A stretch of 64,000 nt of DNA, taken from contig NDFF03000002.1 in NCBI GenBank assembly GCA_002150815.3, forward strand, positions 310,001 to 374,000. The letters run 5' to 3'. Positions 35,004-47,012 of this stretch are shown here, piece after piece (positions within the stretch are counted from its first letter, which is position 1; every line of letters begins with the position of its first letter). The notes below the pieces were generated by a model. It did no database searches, was not told the DNA's origin, and saw only the letters and a list, made by a program, of their open reading frames with translations. A program made the translations under genes and the position numbers. This DNA is from Grammothele lineata (taxonomy: Eukaryota > Basidiomycota > Agaricomycetes > Polyporales > Polyporaceae).

Positions 35004-35705
35004 GTGACTGCCGGTGATCCTCCAGCGTGATCTCCGAGCTGTTTCCCGCTAAATCTGATAGGTCGGCCTCGTGCAAGCAGACTGAATAAAGACCGCGAAC
35101 CTTTCCCTCCGCGCTAGCTTTCACTCGCGGATTCCTTGGTATATCTCCCCGCAGCCCCGCTCAGACGCGGAGGTGCCACTCCCCGTTCCTCCGTTCATTA
35201 CCCCGGATGGTTCTCCAGCTACCGCGTAGCAGAGGAAAGGTATGACTTCATATTGGCGTTCTATCGGAGACGCATGTCTAGGTCGTGATGAGCTGACATT
35301 CTTCGGTGCCGCGTCAGGTCTGAAGTCTATTCGCCAGCTAAATCTCAATCGTGCTTTTCAGAGCGTGTGTTCGACCCTGACACGCGCTTTAAATGTGTCT
35401 GGCGTCCCCGCATTGCATCGAGACCTCCCTCACGTTACGTTAGCGCGCTTTATTTTCTTGAGAGTATTCACACTCACGTCCAACAACAGATTTCAATACG
35501 ATATTTCGGTGCCTATAATAGTCTATTGCTCCGCGATTATTCAAGGTGGCGTTTCAGTGCAATGATCTTTGTTGAGGTGGTCCTAACCGTCATTGTAGAG
35601 CCCGCAGCAAGATACCCACTGGCGACGCCGCGACATCCTGAGGTGCCTCGTCTTGAAACATTTGTGGAGCTTGACTGACATAGTACAGGACGTACCTCTG
35701 GATTC
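35004..35705. other. Region between the tentative gene and the F-box-like gene
   Basis: About 700 bp; further exons of the tentative gene may lie here but none could be defined. Confidence 0.35.
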
Positions 35706-36995
35706 ATGGCCTTGCCTCCCGATGCCTGTCGCCTGATCGTACAGTATGTGGCCGACTCCAGATCGACATTACTCTCGCTCTGTACGGTGTCGAGGCAATT
35801 CCAGACCGCCGCCGAAAGAGCATTATACAACACCTTGCAACTCTCCGGATACGGACGCATCTCCGACGTATGCGCGGTTCTTGCGCGCACCCCTCGTGTT
35901 GCCATGCTTGTCGTCGCCCTCACTCTGCACGGACAAAGTGACGATGATGTTGACGAAGAAGATGAAGATACGGAAGACGAGGGGGAAGAGGGAGAGCACA
36001 ACGATGAGCCTTCTTTCGAGCTCTGGCAATCCCTTTGTTTTGCCCTCCGGCGCACAACGCGCCTTCGCTTCCTCAACTTGTACTTCCAGGATGGCGCGCA
36101 GACGGACAAGGCATGGATCTTACACGGCACGTCATTCCAGCTGCGGACTTTCCACTGCGATCTTGCGTGGGACGATTATCTCGCTGGCTTCCTCTCTACC
36201 CAAACTCGCCTCAGCGACCTGTTCTTGGCCGACTTCCGCGATGGCCCTTCCCCTCCCTCGCCGTCTCTTCCTTCACCCCCTGCCTCTCCTAGCACGCTTA
36301 GCCCTCCTATCCCAGCCTCGTTTCCTTCGCCTCTACCCGCGACGCATGGTCTACAGCTCACGAGCGCATCCTTCCTACCGAAGCTGTCCGTGCTTGAGTG
36401 CACGTTCTCCGAAGCGGCCGTCGCTCTCATTCCGGGTCGGCCTGTAACACGGCTCAAGACGTGCTTCACGCATTCGCAGCCCACGCAGAAGCGCGAAGAG
36501 CTCTCCGAGCTTATCGCCGCGCTCCGCCGGACGCGTCGCAGGCTCCGCGCGCTGGACATCGCCGACTCGACATACACGCCCGCCTTCGCTTTAGAGCTGC
36601 TGGGGGCGCTGGTCGCAGACGGGACGCTCTGCTCAGACCTGCGCTACGTCGGCACCCTCGTTTTGCCCGTCGACGGCCGTCAGGTAGGTCAGGTTCGTCT
36701 TCTATCGCGATCGATGACGACTGATGTGGGTCGGTAGCGTTTAGAGTTCTACGGGCTCCTCATGCGGCTACCTCAGCTCCGCTGCCTCGAGGTCGACGTG
36801 AGCGACTGGGATCCGGCACCGATACACGTTGCGGCCCTGAGGGCGTTGGCGTGCGAGCTTCGGCTCTACTGCCCTTCGGTTGTGACGGTCATATTCGTCT
36901 ACGACTTCGAGCGGTACCTGGTGCGCGTAGTGGAAAGGGGCATGGTCATGTACGACGAAGACGCCGCGACAGAGAATCTGTGGCGCGAAGTCTGA
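35706..36995 (+). CDS. F-box/LRR-like protein, 2 exons, 411 aa
   Basis: Exons 35706-36683 and 36738-36995 (978 + 258 nt, phase 0). The N-terminus MALPPDACRLIVQYVADSRS ... LLSLCTVSRQFQTAAERALYNTL is the degenerate F-box-like start common in Agaricomycete proteins. An acidic run (about residues 80-100, mainly Asp and Glu) follows. Leu-rich segments (TRLRFLNLYFQD, TRLSDLFLADF, PKLSVLECTF) suggest irregular LRRs, with a Pro/Ser-rich linker near residue 185. It may be a substrate adaptor of a ubiquitin ligase, but the F-box is weak. It is not closely related to the three other F-box genes here. Confidence 0.72.
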
Positions 36996-37285
36996 TTGGT
37001 CTTCCACGAATTCCTCAATGACAGAACGACTCCAAAAATCCCCCCGTTATGTTTTACAATTCGTCATTCCACCGCTCTCCCTACCAACGATAATTCGCTG
37101 TATCTGTAGCACTTCTATCTCTGTATCTTTCTTGACTCTGAGCTCCTGTTACCCCGTGTTCCTCGGTACACAAGATACATTACGATGCTCATCGTCCCTT
37201 CCTCTCCTTTACATACCCCGAACTGAACGTCCCAAGTCCCTCAATACCGTTCCTTACTTCGCTGCTCGTACTCTCCTTTCATACA

Positions 37286-39792
37286 TCATACGGTCGCAAT
37301 AATGCAGTCCACAACAGCGCAGCGTTTCTCCTGCACAACCACCCGGACTGCCTCCTCCAAGATAGCCGGAAGCTCGTCCGCCCTCGTGACGCGTTTGCCC
37401 CACGCGCCACCCGCAGCGACGGCAACCTGGGCGTAGTCGGGCATCTCGGGCCCGAAGCCCACCGAGAGCTCTTGCATCGTTGCCTTGCTTCCGTGACCCT
37501 CGGGATAGACACCGAGCATCGACAGCCTGGGAGACTGCCCGCGATAAGTTTCAGCACAGCGCTTTCGGCATGCAGCGGCTACAGTTCAGGGTCGCGCCAG
37601 GCACTCACCATCCAGCCGCCGTTGTTGAGAATGACGGTGAGAAACGGCTGCAGGCACCGCGCCCCATACCCAGTACGTCAGTCAGCACGCGTCGCTCCTC
37701 GCGCGAAGTAAGAAGGGGGGGAGAGGCGGGGAGAGAGGAAGAGTCGAGACCGACCGTCTTCTGCCGCTTCGCGAGCCAGTATGCCGTCGCAGGCACCCCG
37801 AAGAGGAACGTCCCGTCCCCAACGATGGCCGCGACAAGCTCCAGTTCCCTCCCTGCAACCTCCCCGCCGAGCACCGCGCCCACCGCAGCCCCCAGCGCGT
37901 ACCCGAGCCCCGACGCGCCCGAGCCGACCATGCTCCCCGCGCGCTCGGGCCGGAGGTGTGCCCACGCGAGCGGGAGGTTGCTCGTCGCTTCGTTGATCCA
38001 GAGCACGCGCTCGCCCTTGCTCGGGGTCTGCGCCGCGACCGCCGCGTGGAGGGAGGCGAGCGTGAACGGCACAGTCGGTGTTGACCCGTCTGGCGCGAGC
38101 GAGCGTACGCCCTCTGCGGCCGCGAGGCCGTCGACCCACCGCGCGCGCCACGTGCGTAAGCGCTCTTCACGCGCGGGGACGGCTGCAGCTGCGGCGGTGC
38201 GGAAGGCGGGGGCGTCGAGGGCACGGACGAGCTGCGCGAGCGCGGTGGCGGAGTCGGCGCGGCAGAGTATGTCGGCGTCGACGTGGGACCAACCGAGTGT
38301 GGTCTTCAGAGGGTCAGAGTCGATGACGAAGACGCGCGCGTCCGCACGCGGCCGGTTTCCGTGCACGTCGATCCAGGGGATGTCGACATCGATGAGGAGC
38401 AGGACGTCAGCGTGCTCGAGGAGGTCGTTCTTGCCTCCAAAGGAGAGCCCAAGGTAGTGCGGGTGCGTCCACGGGATGCAGACCGCGGAGGGAACAGAAG
38501 TGTACACTCCAATCGCGAGGAGCGACGAGAGCTCGGCGAGGAGTGGGACGGCCGCGGGGTTACGCCCCGTATTGGCGGTGATGATGAGCGGGAACTGCGC
38601 GGTGAGCAGCGCGTCGACGATCGCAGAGAGCGCTAGCGGTGGGGTGGTCACCAGTCAGCCTCGGTGCCTGTGCGGAGCGCGAGAATCCAACGGATCTAGC
38701 TACCTGCGTCGGGGAGCGCGCCGGCATGTGCCGACGGCCATTTCGTCACGTCGAGTTTCTCTTCGAACAGGGCCGGCTCGATTTCTTCTTCGGTCGTCTC
38801 ACGCCGCGCCCAGAGATACACTGGACCTTTCGGCTCGCTCGTCGCGCTGATCGTCGGTAGTTCAGCATCCTCGAGCACGCGAGCGAAGGTTCCCACTTGT
38901 TCAGCAGTGGGAACGCGGAAGAGGAACGGCACTCACATCTGCAGTGCACGCATCACCATCTGGCCCGCGTTCTTCGCGCTCTGGATCTCTGTCGTATAGC
39001 GCATATATTGCCGGACGATTGACGGCTGGTCCGGGACATCTGCGGTAGGTTGAGCTCACAGTCGCGGCAGGAGCAATACAGTGGTGCGGCATGCTGACCT
39101 TGCAGCCACATCGGCCATTCGTTCTTGGTCCCTTTGATCCGCTTGTCCGACGACTGGGGCGCCGCGCCTGCGAAAATGAAGACCGGGGTGTGCCCTCGGT
39201 CGACGTTGTGTACTGCGCTGGCTAATCCCTGGTCCACGGGGTTCAGCACGTGTCACTCATGACGGAGGAGGCCCCCTTCCCCCGCGCTGATCTCGCACCG
39301 CGGACAAAAGCGTGAGGCTTCTCAGATCTCAGCCCCAGCACCGGTGTCTAAACGGCAGAGGCCCATGGCCCCCGAGGCCCCAACGCGATCTAACCGTCCC
39401 GCGAAGAGATGCGAGATACTCAGATGCTAGATGTGGAGGCGGCCCCCGGCGGACGGGGCCCACCCCGGCGTGAGAAGCGCAGCGGAATCGCCTGCGGAAC
39501 TAGCAATGACATAGGGAGAAGGCGGACGGGGATGGCTCACCTGCGTGCCGACGTCGACGTGGACGATCACCGCGGCCGGCCGCCCGGTGGCCTGCGCGTA
39601 CCCCTGCGCGGCGCTGAGCGCGACGAACTCGTGCGGGCACATGATGATCTCGAGGAAAGTCTTTCCGTGCGCGCGGCGCTCGCGCTCGAGCTCCTCGAGG
39701 AACGCGGGGTGGTCGTTGCCCCAGTTCACGAACGCGTGTGTGACGCCCGCGTCGGCGAGGGTTCGGAAGATCACGGAGGCCGCCGTGTACAT
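37286..39792 (-). CDS. Thiamine-diphosphate-dependent enzyme (acetolactate synthase/benzoylformate decarboxylase-like), copy A, 597 aa
   Basis: Exons 39792-39541, 39228-39099, 39039-38937, 38846-38704, 38632-37755, 37647-37609 and 37534-37286 total 1794 nt. The three-domain ThDP layout is visible: an N-terminal pyrimidine domain with the conserved Glu in MCPHEFVALSAAQGYAQATG, a central domain (LLIDVDIPWIDV), and a C-terminal diphosphate domain with GDGTFLFG and ILNNGGW (the GDG...NN metal and ThDP motif). It would decarboxylate or carboligate a 2-oxo acid; it is not the mitochondrial Ilv2, since no targeting peptide is seen and the sequence differs in type. A second copy lies in the opposite direction at 52.7-54.8 kb with four identical exon lengths. 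Confidence 0.88.
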
Positions 39793-40517
39793 GGTTCTGG
39801 GTGGTTGCCTGCGTTTGCTTGCGTGTCTGGCTTGGTCTATGCGACGGACAGAGATGCGGGGTCCGAGGTGGCGATGGGAGACGATAGCCCTATTATCATT
39901 GGAATTGCGCGCACGAGAGCGAGTCCCATGAGAAATCGTTGGAGGTCATGTGAATGAGTAACAGCTAAAGTCCGTTGGTGGCTTCCTTGGTTCTGGTTCG
40001 CCACAAATGCTTTATAAAAGTCAGATACAGCATACGTTGCGATGATCGCTCACAGCTTCCCCACCAAAACGACGTACGAAGCTGGCCGTTACATGATCTG
40101 CGGAGGAAGGTCAATCCTAAAATCGGCGGGGAAGGCGCTACAAATTGACATTCCTCACGGACCGCCGACGAAGCTGGGACCGGGCCGCAAGATAGCAACA
40201 GCTGTAGCTTAATCAGCAACCAATTCGAGAACGCCTAAAAGAAGAGACTGACACGTGTTGCGGCGACAGGCCGAATTGCTGCACGCATGTTTTATTTGTC
40301 GACACAGCTTAGAGAGCGAGCGTGAATAGTTAGTCAATCGGTTGATAAGCATATGGGCGGTCCTGCAAGCCCATATACAAGATATCTACAAATAGATACA
40401 CTTCGTTCATATCCTGTACAAAATATACAACATCGAGCAGCAGCAGAGCAAAGACAGAGCAAATAACAAAGCAAAGCGACCTCACCAACTAACTTCCCCC
40501 TTCCTTCCTCCCAATCT
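39793..40517. other. Intergenic region, promoter of ThDP copy A and 3' flank of GH12 gene
   Basis: 725 bp without a recognisable gene; AT-rich near 40370-40450. Confidence 0.4.
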
Positions 40518-41990
40518 CTATCTGAACCACGCTCCAAGCCAGCTCCGCCGCTTCAGCGCGCTCACGTCTTCCTCGCCAGGAAGTCGCAGTCTACACTGTG
40601 TCCCCGCTCCTGCGCGTACGCCGACGACAATCGGGGCTGCGCCCGTCTCTTCAGGCGGGGAAACGTCCGTGCTCGCGTTAGTATCTGCGCTGGTGCTGCT
40701 AGAAGCGGCCGAAGAGGCAGCAGACGAAGTCTCTTGAGACGCAGACGCGTGCGTCGGCGAAGGAGATGACGCAGGAGTGTGGGATGTCGACGTTGGCGCC
40801 GTTGAAGGGCTGGAGCTGGAGCTGGCCTCCTCGCGCGTCTGGACGTCGACGCTATAGTTGGTGATGACGAGATCCGCAGAACCAGTGAAGGGCTCGGTGC
40901 CGCTCTGTAGCTGTTGTAGGAATTGAGTCTTCGCGACGCCCTGCTCCGATATCAGGTACTCTGTTCCCGTCGCGCGTTAATGGAGGGCGCGAGCGAGAGT
41001 GGTGGGGACTCAGAGACGACGCACGGAAGAAGTCGTTGAGGTCCGCCTGGAAGTCTGTGATGTCTCCTTCGGCGGTGATGAACGAGAAGACGTCCCAATT
41101 GGAGTTTGGGCCGTGCTTCAAGTTGAAGGTGTGCCCACCGAGCTTGAGGTTCGTGGCGACAGTGTTACCGATGCCGCCGACACTGCGAATGCCGGGATAG
41201 AGGTGGATATATGCGTCCGACCACGTTGTGAGGTGACGTACCCGCCGCGATCAGATAACCAGATCATACTGAGTGGCTAGGGGTCGGTATATGCGCAAGG
41301 AACGACATGGTAAAGACACGTACATCTCATAGGAAGATGCCGCCGAAGCTTCAGCCCCGGACTGGGGCACGCCTGTCCATATGTCGTAGCTGCATGCGAA
41401 AAACTCGAATTCGAGCGGTATCCGGCCAAAAGGAGAGCATATACTCACGAGACGTCAGCCCTCAAGTCACCCGAAGCCGACTGGTAATTCCATTGCCAAC
41501 TGGTGGGGGCAGATACGATGTCTTGAAGCTAACAACACTGTCAGGACGCAGTGTCAAGGGGGAGGCTCGAAAATGGTTCGCACTTGCATGCCCTTTGCCG
41601 TGTTATGCCCAACATTTGGATCTTTCCCGCACCTCATGAACGACAGATTCGACGGGGCCGGATCGAGTTACTCACAGCTCTTGACGTTGTCCGGATTGTT
41701 TGCCCAGGTATATTTCGTCTCCCAAGACACAGAATTCCCGGACGCAGACTTGAGCGACGTCGTTTGCGAACCCACTCCGGTGTCTGCCACACGCCATGGG
41801 CAGGTTTGACCGGCAGAATGCGACAGGCTAAACGGGAACACGTACCTGCGCCCCACAGATTCGAACATAGTGTGTACGCCCCCGCTCCAGTGCAGTCGTT
41901 CGGTCCTGTTAGCGTCTGCCCCACTGCGTCGTGCGCCTGCGCGAGCGCAAGGACGAGGAGTGCAAGCTCGCTCGGAACAGCCCGCCTCAT
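40518..41990 (-). CDS. Secreted GH12 endoglucanase with Ser/Thr-rich C-terminal extension, 8 exons, 354 aa
   Basis: Exons 41990-41846, 41783-41676, 41621-41584, 41528-41449, 41389-41324, 41268-41242, 41182-41025 and 40960-40518 total 1065 nt. After a signal peptide come the GH12 landmarks QTLTGPNDCTGAGAYTLCSN, VSWETKYTWANNPDNVKS, ADVSYDIWTGVPQSG, SSYEIMIWLSDRGG (nucleophile Glu), HGPNSNWDVFSFI and QSGTEPFTGSADL (acid/base Glu). Unlike the copy at 24.4 kb, the domain is followed by about 75 Ser/Thr/Ala/Pro-rich residues and a final basic piece (RLRLPGEEDVSALKRRSWLG). The tail has one Cys and lacks the conserved Cys/aromatic pattern of a CBM1. Three introns are extra relative to the other copy. 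Confidence 0.9.
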
Positions 41991-43952
41991 AAGTTACAGG
42001 GAACGGAAGGGGGAAAATCGCGTATTGGCTCCTAAATCCGAAGTGCAGGGGCGTCGAGGAGGACGGGAGAAGTGTGGAGAAGGGACCGCGAGCAGGCTGC
42101 GTGGCACGGCGGTATAGGCCGAAGCGGCTGGGAGCTTCGAGGCGGCACGAGGCAACGTGGATGTTTAGCTGGATGGTGAGAGCTTCAGAACTCGGAGGAC
42201 GGGACGCACATGTGTGTACCGCGTGAAACCACTAGTCGGCAAGCAAAATTTCCCCGGCCGCGTGTTGGAGGTGCTTGTCGCGCCCCATCAACGTCTTCCC
42301 GAATGTCGTCGGAGGACGTCAATGAGGTCGCGGGTGCCATTGCTAGACATCATAGGCAGTAGGCAAGACGCAAAAAACATCTCCGAGTTGCATCGTGTAC
42401 ATTTGTTGGTGTTATGCTTGGTGAAGGCGAGGACGTATCGAATGTGGAGGAGATGACGGAGAGTACTTCGCGGAGAGAGGCGGAGAGTGCCAGGCTCCTA
42501 AACCCGAGAAGTGGTCGACCCAAACTGCTATATAAGGGGCGACGTAGCGCTTCAACGGCCATCACCTCCGCGTCCTCCGGACCATCCGGGCCGCATGGTC
42601 TCCGAGTCACGTCAAGCGACCGCACCCTCCAGACCATCCCCTGGCACCCACAGCGGCGCTGCTCGGACCGAAGGACAATGTATATGTGTCGGGCGGAGAG
42701 TAGTTGAGTAACCTCAGTCTGGCTATGAAGGGTCTTTCAAACTAAATCCATCCAAGGTAGGCGGCCAAATCCTACGCTGATTCACCGGCGAAGCCTCTTG
42801 AATCTCGTCCTCGGCCCCATAGGTATCATTCATTTGCATAGGTAGAGGTATAGTAATTGCACTATTACGTTTCCCTTGCACTATCTACTGACACCACGCG
42901 ACTTTCTGTGGGAATCGGCTGTGGCAAGGCCACCATGCTTTGGGGTAGCGGCCCATCCCTTGTGCGCCAGGGCAGCCTAGTTAGAAAGCTAACCGAATTT
43001 AGAAGTTGCTGCACACCATAACCGACGCCTCTACGCGTATTGTTTTGGACACCGCATTTCCCAGAACATGACTGCAAAGCGGCTGCAAGCCGGGCGTAGA
43101 GCGGCCCAGGAGCGGCGTCAAGCTGCCGCGGGCCTTCATCGTCGTAATCGTGAACAAGTTGGCGGAGATTGATGGTATGCCGTCTGGCACATGCCCGTGG
43201 CTTGGAGTTCGTCGATTGCCCGATGTGACCGGTGAGAACTTAAGATGTCGCCACTCTCACACGACGCTTCGGATGGGCGATTTCGTGCGCGAGGACACGC
43301 GTCTCGCCTACTAATGGTTGATGAGTCACGGTCTATGGGAGCCCACGTCGGGATGCTTCTCTTCCCTAGTCTCCTCGCGGTTGTGATCCCGCCAACTTTC
43401 AACTGAAGTTTATCCCAGCACGCAGAGGGCATCTTCAAGTGTCCGCCCAAGGTTACCAAATGTCGAGGCTGCGACAATACACCTTTAGAATTCGTACTCA
43501 CCCTGAATCAGCCCGTGAGATGATATTTGTACGTTGATGCGCTACTCAAGGACCAGAAATTGTGAATCCGTTTTTGTCTGGAGACGGAGAGCCGGAGGAA
43601 ACGTGTCGGCCACACCGAACCGAAGGCTCCGGCGATAATTAGTGCCCGTTCATAACTCGAAGACCCTTAGTGCGTCGTGACATAGGTGGGTCGCTCAACG
43701 TAATTACTCCTCCCATTCAGGGGCTATGGATGCCGGCATACAAAATACTGGAATCCGGACAAAGCACGACATACGTGTTGCCAGCGGGTATATAGCGTCA
43801 TTCTGTAGTGAGCTATGACCATAGCGAGTTCTTCCTCCCAACTTGCCCTCCACACCACTCTCTGAATTGCCACATTGGCGGACAGGCTCCTATCTCTCCG
43901 TCTTTCGAGGTACTTGACGCCCCGGAGACACTCTCCCTCATAAATTATCGTT
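41991..43952. other. 2-kb region without a recognisable gene
   Basis: A TATATAAGG-like site (about 42530) is followed by no convincing coding region. TATATAG near 43789 may serve the gene at 43953. A short upstream frame starts at about 43815. Otherwise nothing is seen. Confidence 0.4.
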
Positions 43953-45354
43953 ATGTACCGGCCATCAAGTCATTCCCCTCTTCCGTCTTCTTCGCAGGCT
44001 TCGCTGCGCACCCATTCCGAGTCGGACGTGCCCACGGTATCGATTGACACAGTAAGGCCAACATTCGATGACATCCGTCCGATGTATCCGCAAGCCCGGG
44101 ATACATACACAGGAGGATTGCCGGGATTAGTAGCAGAGGTGCGTGGCTTTAGACCCCAATATTCCGGTAACTCTTCATGTCTTCTGGTCGTCGTACAGGA
44201 TCACTGGGCGGGCGAGCAAGGGCTTAAACTGTCCCTGGAGGATGGTTCTTCTTATCCTTTCCTTGGCCGCGTGGACAGAAATACTCGGCGAACATCTATT
44301 CCCGCTTTAGGGAATGCCTCCAGCGTTCCACCGTCCGCCAGGCTGTGGACACACAAGACTACTTTTAATCAACTTCTCCCCCACCAGAGATATCCTGCTG
44401 CAATAATCACCCCCGCCAATCATTCCTCGGGTAAGGACCTGTACAGTGCGGCAAATCCCTTCGTCGATCGAGGCGTCGGACCGTATAGCGTGCTATATGA
44501 TCCCGGAACGCCCACTCGGGGAAACGCCTCCCCAGAATCCACACGCGCCCGTCCTACACCCTACCGGCGAAAAGTTTCCCGGAAGCTCCAAACTAGCTTG
44601 AATGGCAGGTCCGCAGAGAATGACTCTGGTACATTGCTGGTCGACGCCGTGAGTCCGCTCAAAGGACCCCGAGTCTTGGAACCTGGGGTGAGCCTCCTCG
44701 CGTCCATAACACCATTTCCCCGTTCCACTTGTTGATTACGACCCTCTCCATTGGGACATGGCAGGAGTTGATTCAGAAACATTACAAGGGAGGTATAGCC
44801 TTACATCGGGCCGGCGGTCTGAGTGTCTCAGAAGCTGCCAGTGTGGTCTTCTACGATAACTCCCCGGTACTCCAGGACCTGCTCCAGGAAATACTGCACG
44901 ACGTACCGGATCATACGGCGCGCGCGTTCCCGGAGTCTGAGTTTGCGCAGAAGGTTGCTTTCGTTTTCCAGGTAGGCTTTCTTTACTATTTCATCACTGT
45001 TTCTTTTGCTATAGTGCTGATGTCTCGTGCGCCGGGTTTTCCTCCGGCCTAGTTCGACGGAGATTACCCCGTATATAAGCGCCAAGTCAACGTTCTGTGT
45101 GTTAGGGATAAACAGATGCGACAGCCGGACAAGGGGAAGATGGCTATTCTCGCTGCACGCGAGATGGGGAGATGCATCGTGAGTCTACGTCCTAAACGTT
45201 TTTTGACCATATGTGAATATACTAATGTGTGATCCAGAAGCGCATGGAGAAACACGCGAAGGCATTCCCTTTCACGCTCGACCAATTGGTTCTCCGTTAC
45301 ATCGTCCGTGTGTCGCAGGGAAGCGTGCAGGCACACGTCGCCCTCAGGTCGTAG
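43953..45354 (+). CDS. Unknown protein, 5 exons, 374 aa
   Basis: Exons 43953-44138, 44199-44687, 44765-44971, 45053-45178 and 45238-45354 total 1125 nt, and all four introns are phase 0 and 59-81 nt long. The family was not recognised. The N-terminal half is Ser/Pro/Arg-rich (PGTPTRGNASPESTRARP) and probably disordered. The C-terminal half looks folded, with helices such as DNSPVLQDLLQEILHDV, and ends with DGDYPVYKRQVNVLCV, KGKMAILAAREMGRCIKRM and EKHAKAFPFTLDQLVL. The consistent splicing supports a real gene. There is no signal peptide or membrane segment. A possible relative lies at 33829-35003. Confidence 0.66.
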
Positions 45355-46110
45355 AAACGGTAGGATGTAGACACCTCACAGGCGACAGGTTCGCTATTTG
45401 AGGCTCTCTATGCGTAACGCTATGTAAGCGGTATTTATCGGACCCAACAGCTCGTAAATGCTTTTCCCCTACACTGTAAAAAACACGTACTGTCCTTCCC
45501 TATCATATCCTTCCTGCACGGAACCTAGCAAATTGTCCGTGAATGATCGCACGAAGCGAAAAGCAATGGGTGCATAGATTTCGATTTATCTCGTGCACCA
45601 ACAGGCCCATACTTATTAGTGGCAAAGAAGAGGAATGTCTTCGACGTCGAGACTTGCTGTACCGTCAGTGCTGTGCCTCCGTCATCCTGGTGCGTGACCA
45701 AAGCGGAGCGGAAGTTAACGGAGACAAACGTGTCGTCGGTTGCGAGTTCCTTGCACAGCATTGAAGCTCGTAAAATGGAGCGCCTTCGCCAAATCCACCG
45801 GGACTCGAAGCGCACGATTCTTTACCGTCCGAAAACAGGTCACAGGCCGCTTCCCGGCCGCCCCCAGAATAGTGGAGCCACGGAGACGGAGACCCGCTAC
45901 CGGGAAAGGCCGACACCGAGCCCACCGCCCACCTCCCACCTCACACCAGGGGATCAATCTGGAATTTCTGTGAGTTCACGTTGTACCGCGTAGATCACCA
46001 CGTCGCATAGCTATTTCTTCCACGATGCATTCATTGGTAGGGACTCATATTTGTGCGGCACGGCCTATGACGCTTTCGTTTGGTCGAATGAGGGGAGGGT
46101 CGACATCTAC
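45355..46110. other. Intergenic region, nothing recognised
   Basis: About 750 bp between the unknown gene and the GNAT relic. Short frames on both strands have no recognisable domain. Confidence 0.4.
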
Positions 46111-46306
46111 TTATTCGATGAGAAAAATCAAAGCCTGAGGGTCGATGAAGGAAGAGATGGAGACGGCATGTACAGATATGGATGCAGAGATCAATACGCC
46201 GAAGGGATAGTGGCGTGACGCCTCTTTAGGGAGAACATGGGAGATAGTAGAGTGCTCCGGCCAGAGAGTGATACGGCGAAGGCCTCCACGCACGTGTACC
46301 TAATCT
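46111..46306 (-). pseudogene. GNAT acetyltransferase relic
   Basis: Translation of the minus strand gives LRRITLWPEHSTISHVLPKE followed by SRHYPFGVLISASISVHAV and FIDPQA, matching the N-terminal half of the GNAT gene at 48411-48947 (LRHAVLWPDHPVSQVLLPED and so on). The relic keeps the acceptor position (ending at 46307) and the first codons of exon 2 (Glu-Ile-Arg), but a frame change lies between these and LRRIT, and the frame ends before the acetyl-CoA binding region. It sits just upstream of a BTB gene in the same divergent arrangement as the intact copy. Confidence 0.72.
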
Positions 46307-47012
46307 CTAGGAATGTACAAGCGCGGGGAGGTGTAATCCAGCGTAGAATGACGTACCAACGGCAGAAGCGAATTAGTCATCAGCGAGGATGTACAAGAGT
46401 GTCGCGTGCAAGACACCGCGCACACGCGCACGCAGTGGCACTTTCTTTCCGTGTCACCGTGGGGCTCGAAACCTGGTTTGCGTGCGTCAACCGTGAGCTT
46501 GGATGATACAACGCAAAAGCACACGCGCACCTGATGGAACGTCTGGAGCGTTTGACCGTGAAGACGAAGCCTTAGCCGCTCTCCTCCACTCTCCTCTCCT
46601 TTTTCATCGAGCAAGACCTCTGGCCCGACTGGTCTGGGACCGAGATATGGAAGTCTGTCCTGGTCGTTGTGGACGGAGAAAGACATGGGCACGAAAGCGC
46701 CGGTAGAGACGCCCCGGGCCCTTACGGTCATCCAGTGTTCGAGCGCTCATTACCATTCCCTCAGCTTCTGAGATGCACAAAGTCTCAACGTTGATGTACG
46801 CAAAAGCGACAGCGTTCGAGCACACGTTTGTTACCTATGTAGGCCGGGTTGAACTCGATCTTCGCTGCTCAGTCAGCCACTTTCGCGAGACGAGTCGGGT
46901 CTCGACGACGCGCGACGTCTGCCAGTCGTCAAGTTGTGATCAGTACAGCCGGCTGCCTAACTTAGAAGCGAACTTTCAACGCCCGCAATTTACATCCTTA
47001 TCACCTTCTCCC
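46307..47012. other. Spacer between the GNAT relic and BTB gene 1
   Basis: 700 bp that include the BTB promoter; no TATA box or gene stands out. Confidence 0.35.

Noticed and set aside
37480..38457. 325-codon plus-strand frame over ThDP copy A
   Set aside because: Ser/Ala/Arg-rich shadow of a well supported minus-strand gene.
40518..40620. CBM1 module at the end of the second GH12 gene
   Set aside because: Only one Cys and no conserved aromatic residues; the tail does not fit a cellulose-binding module.
42414..42707. 97-codon frame after a TATATAAGG site
   Set aside because: The frame begins upstream of the TATA-like site and shows no domain or bias; not counted as a gene.
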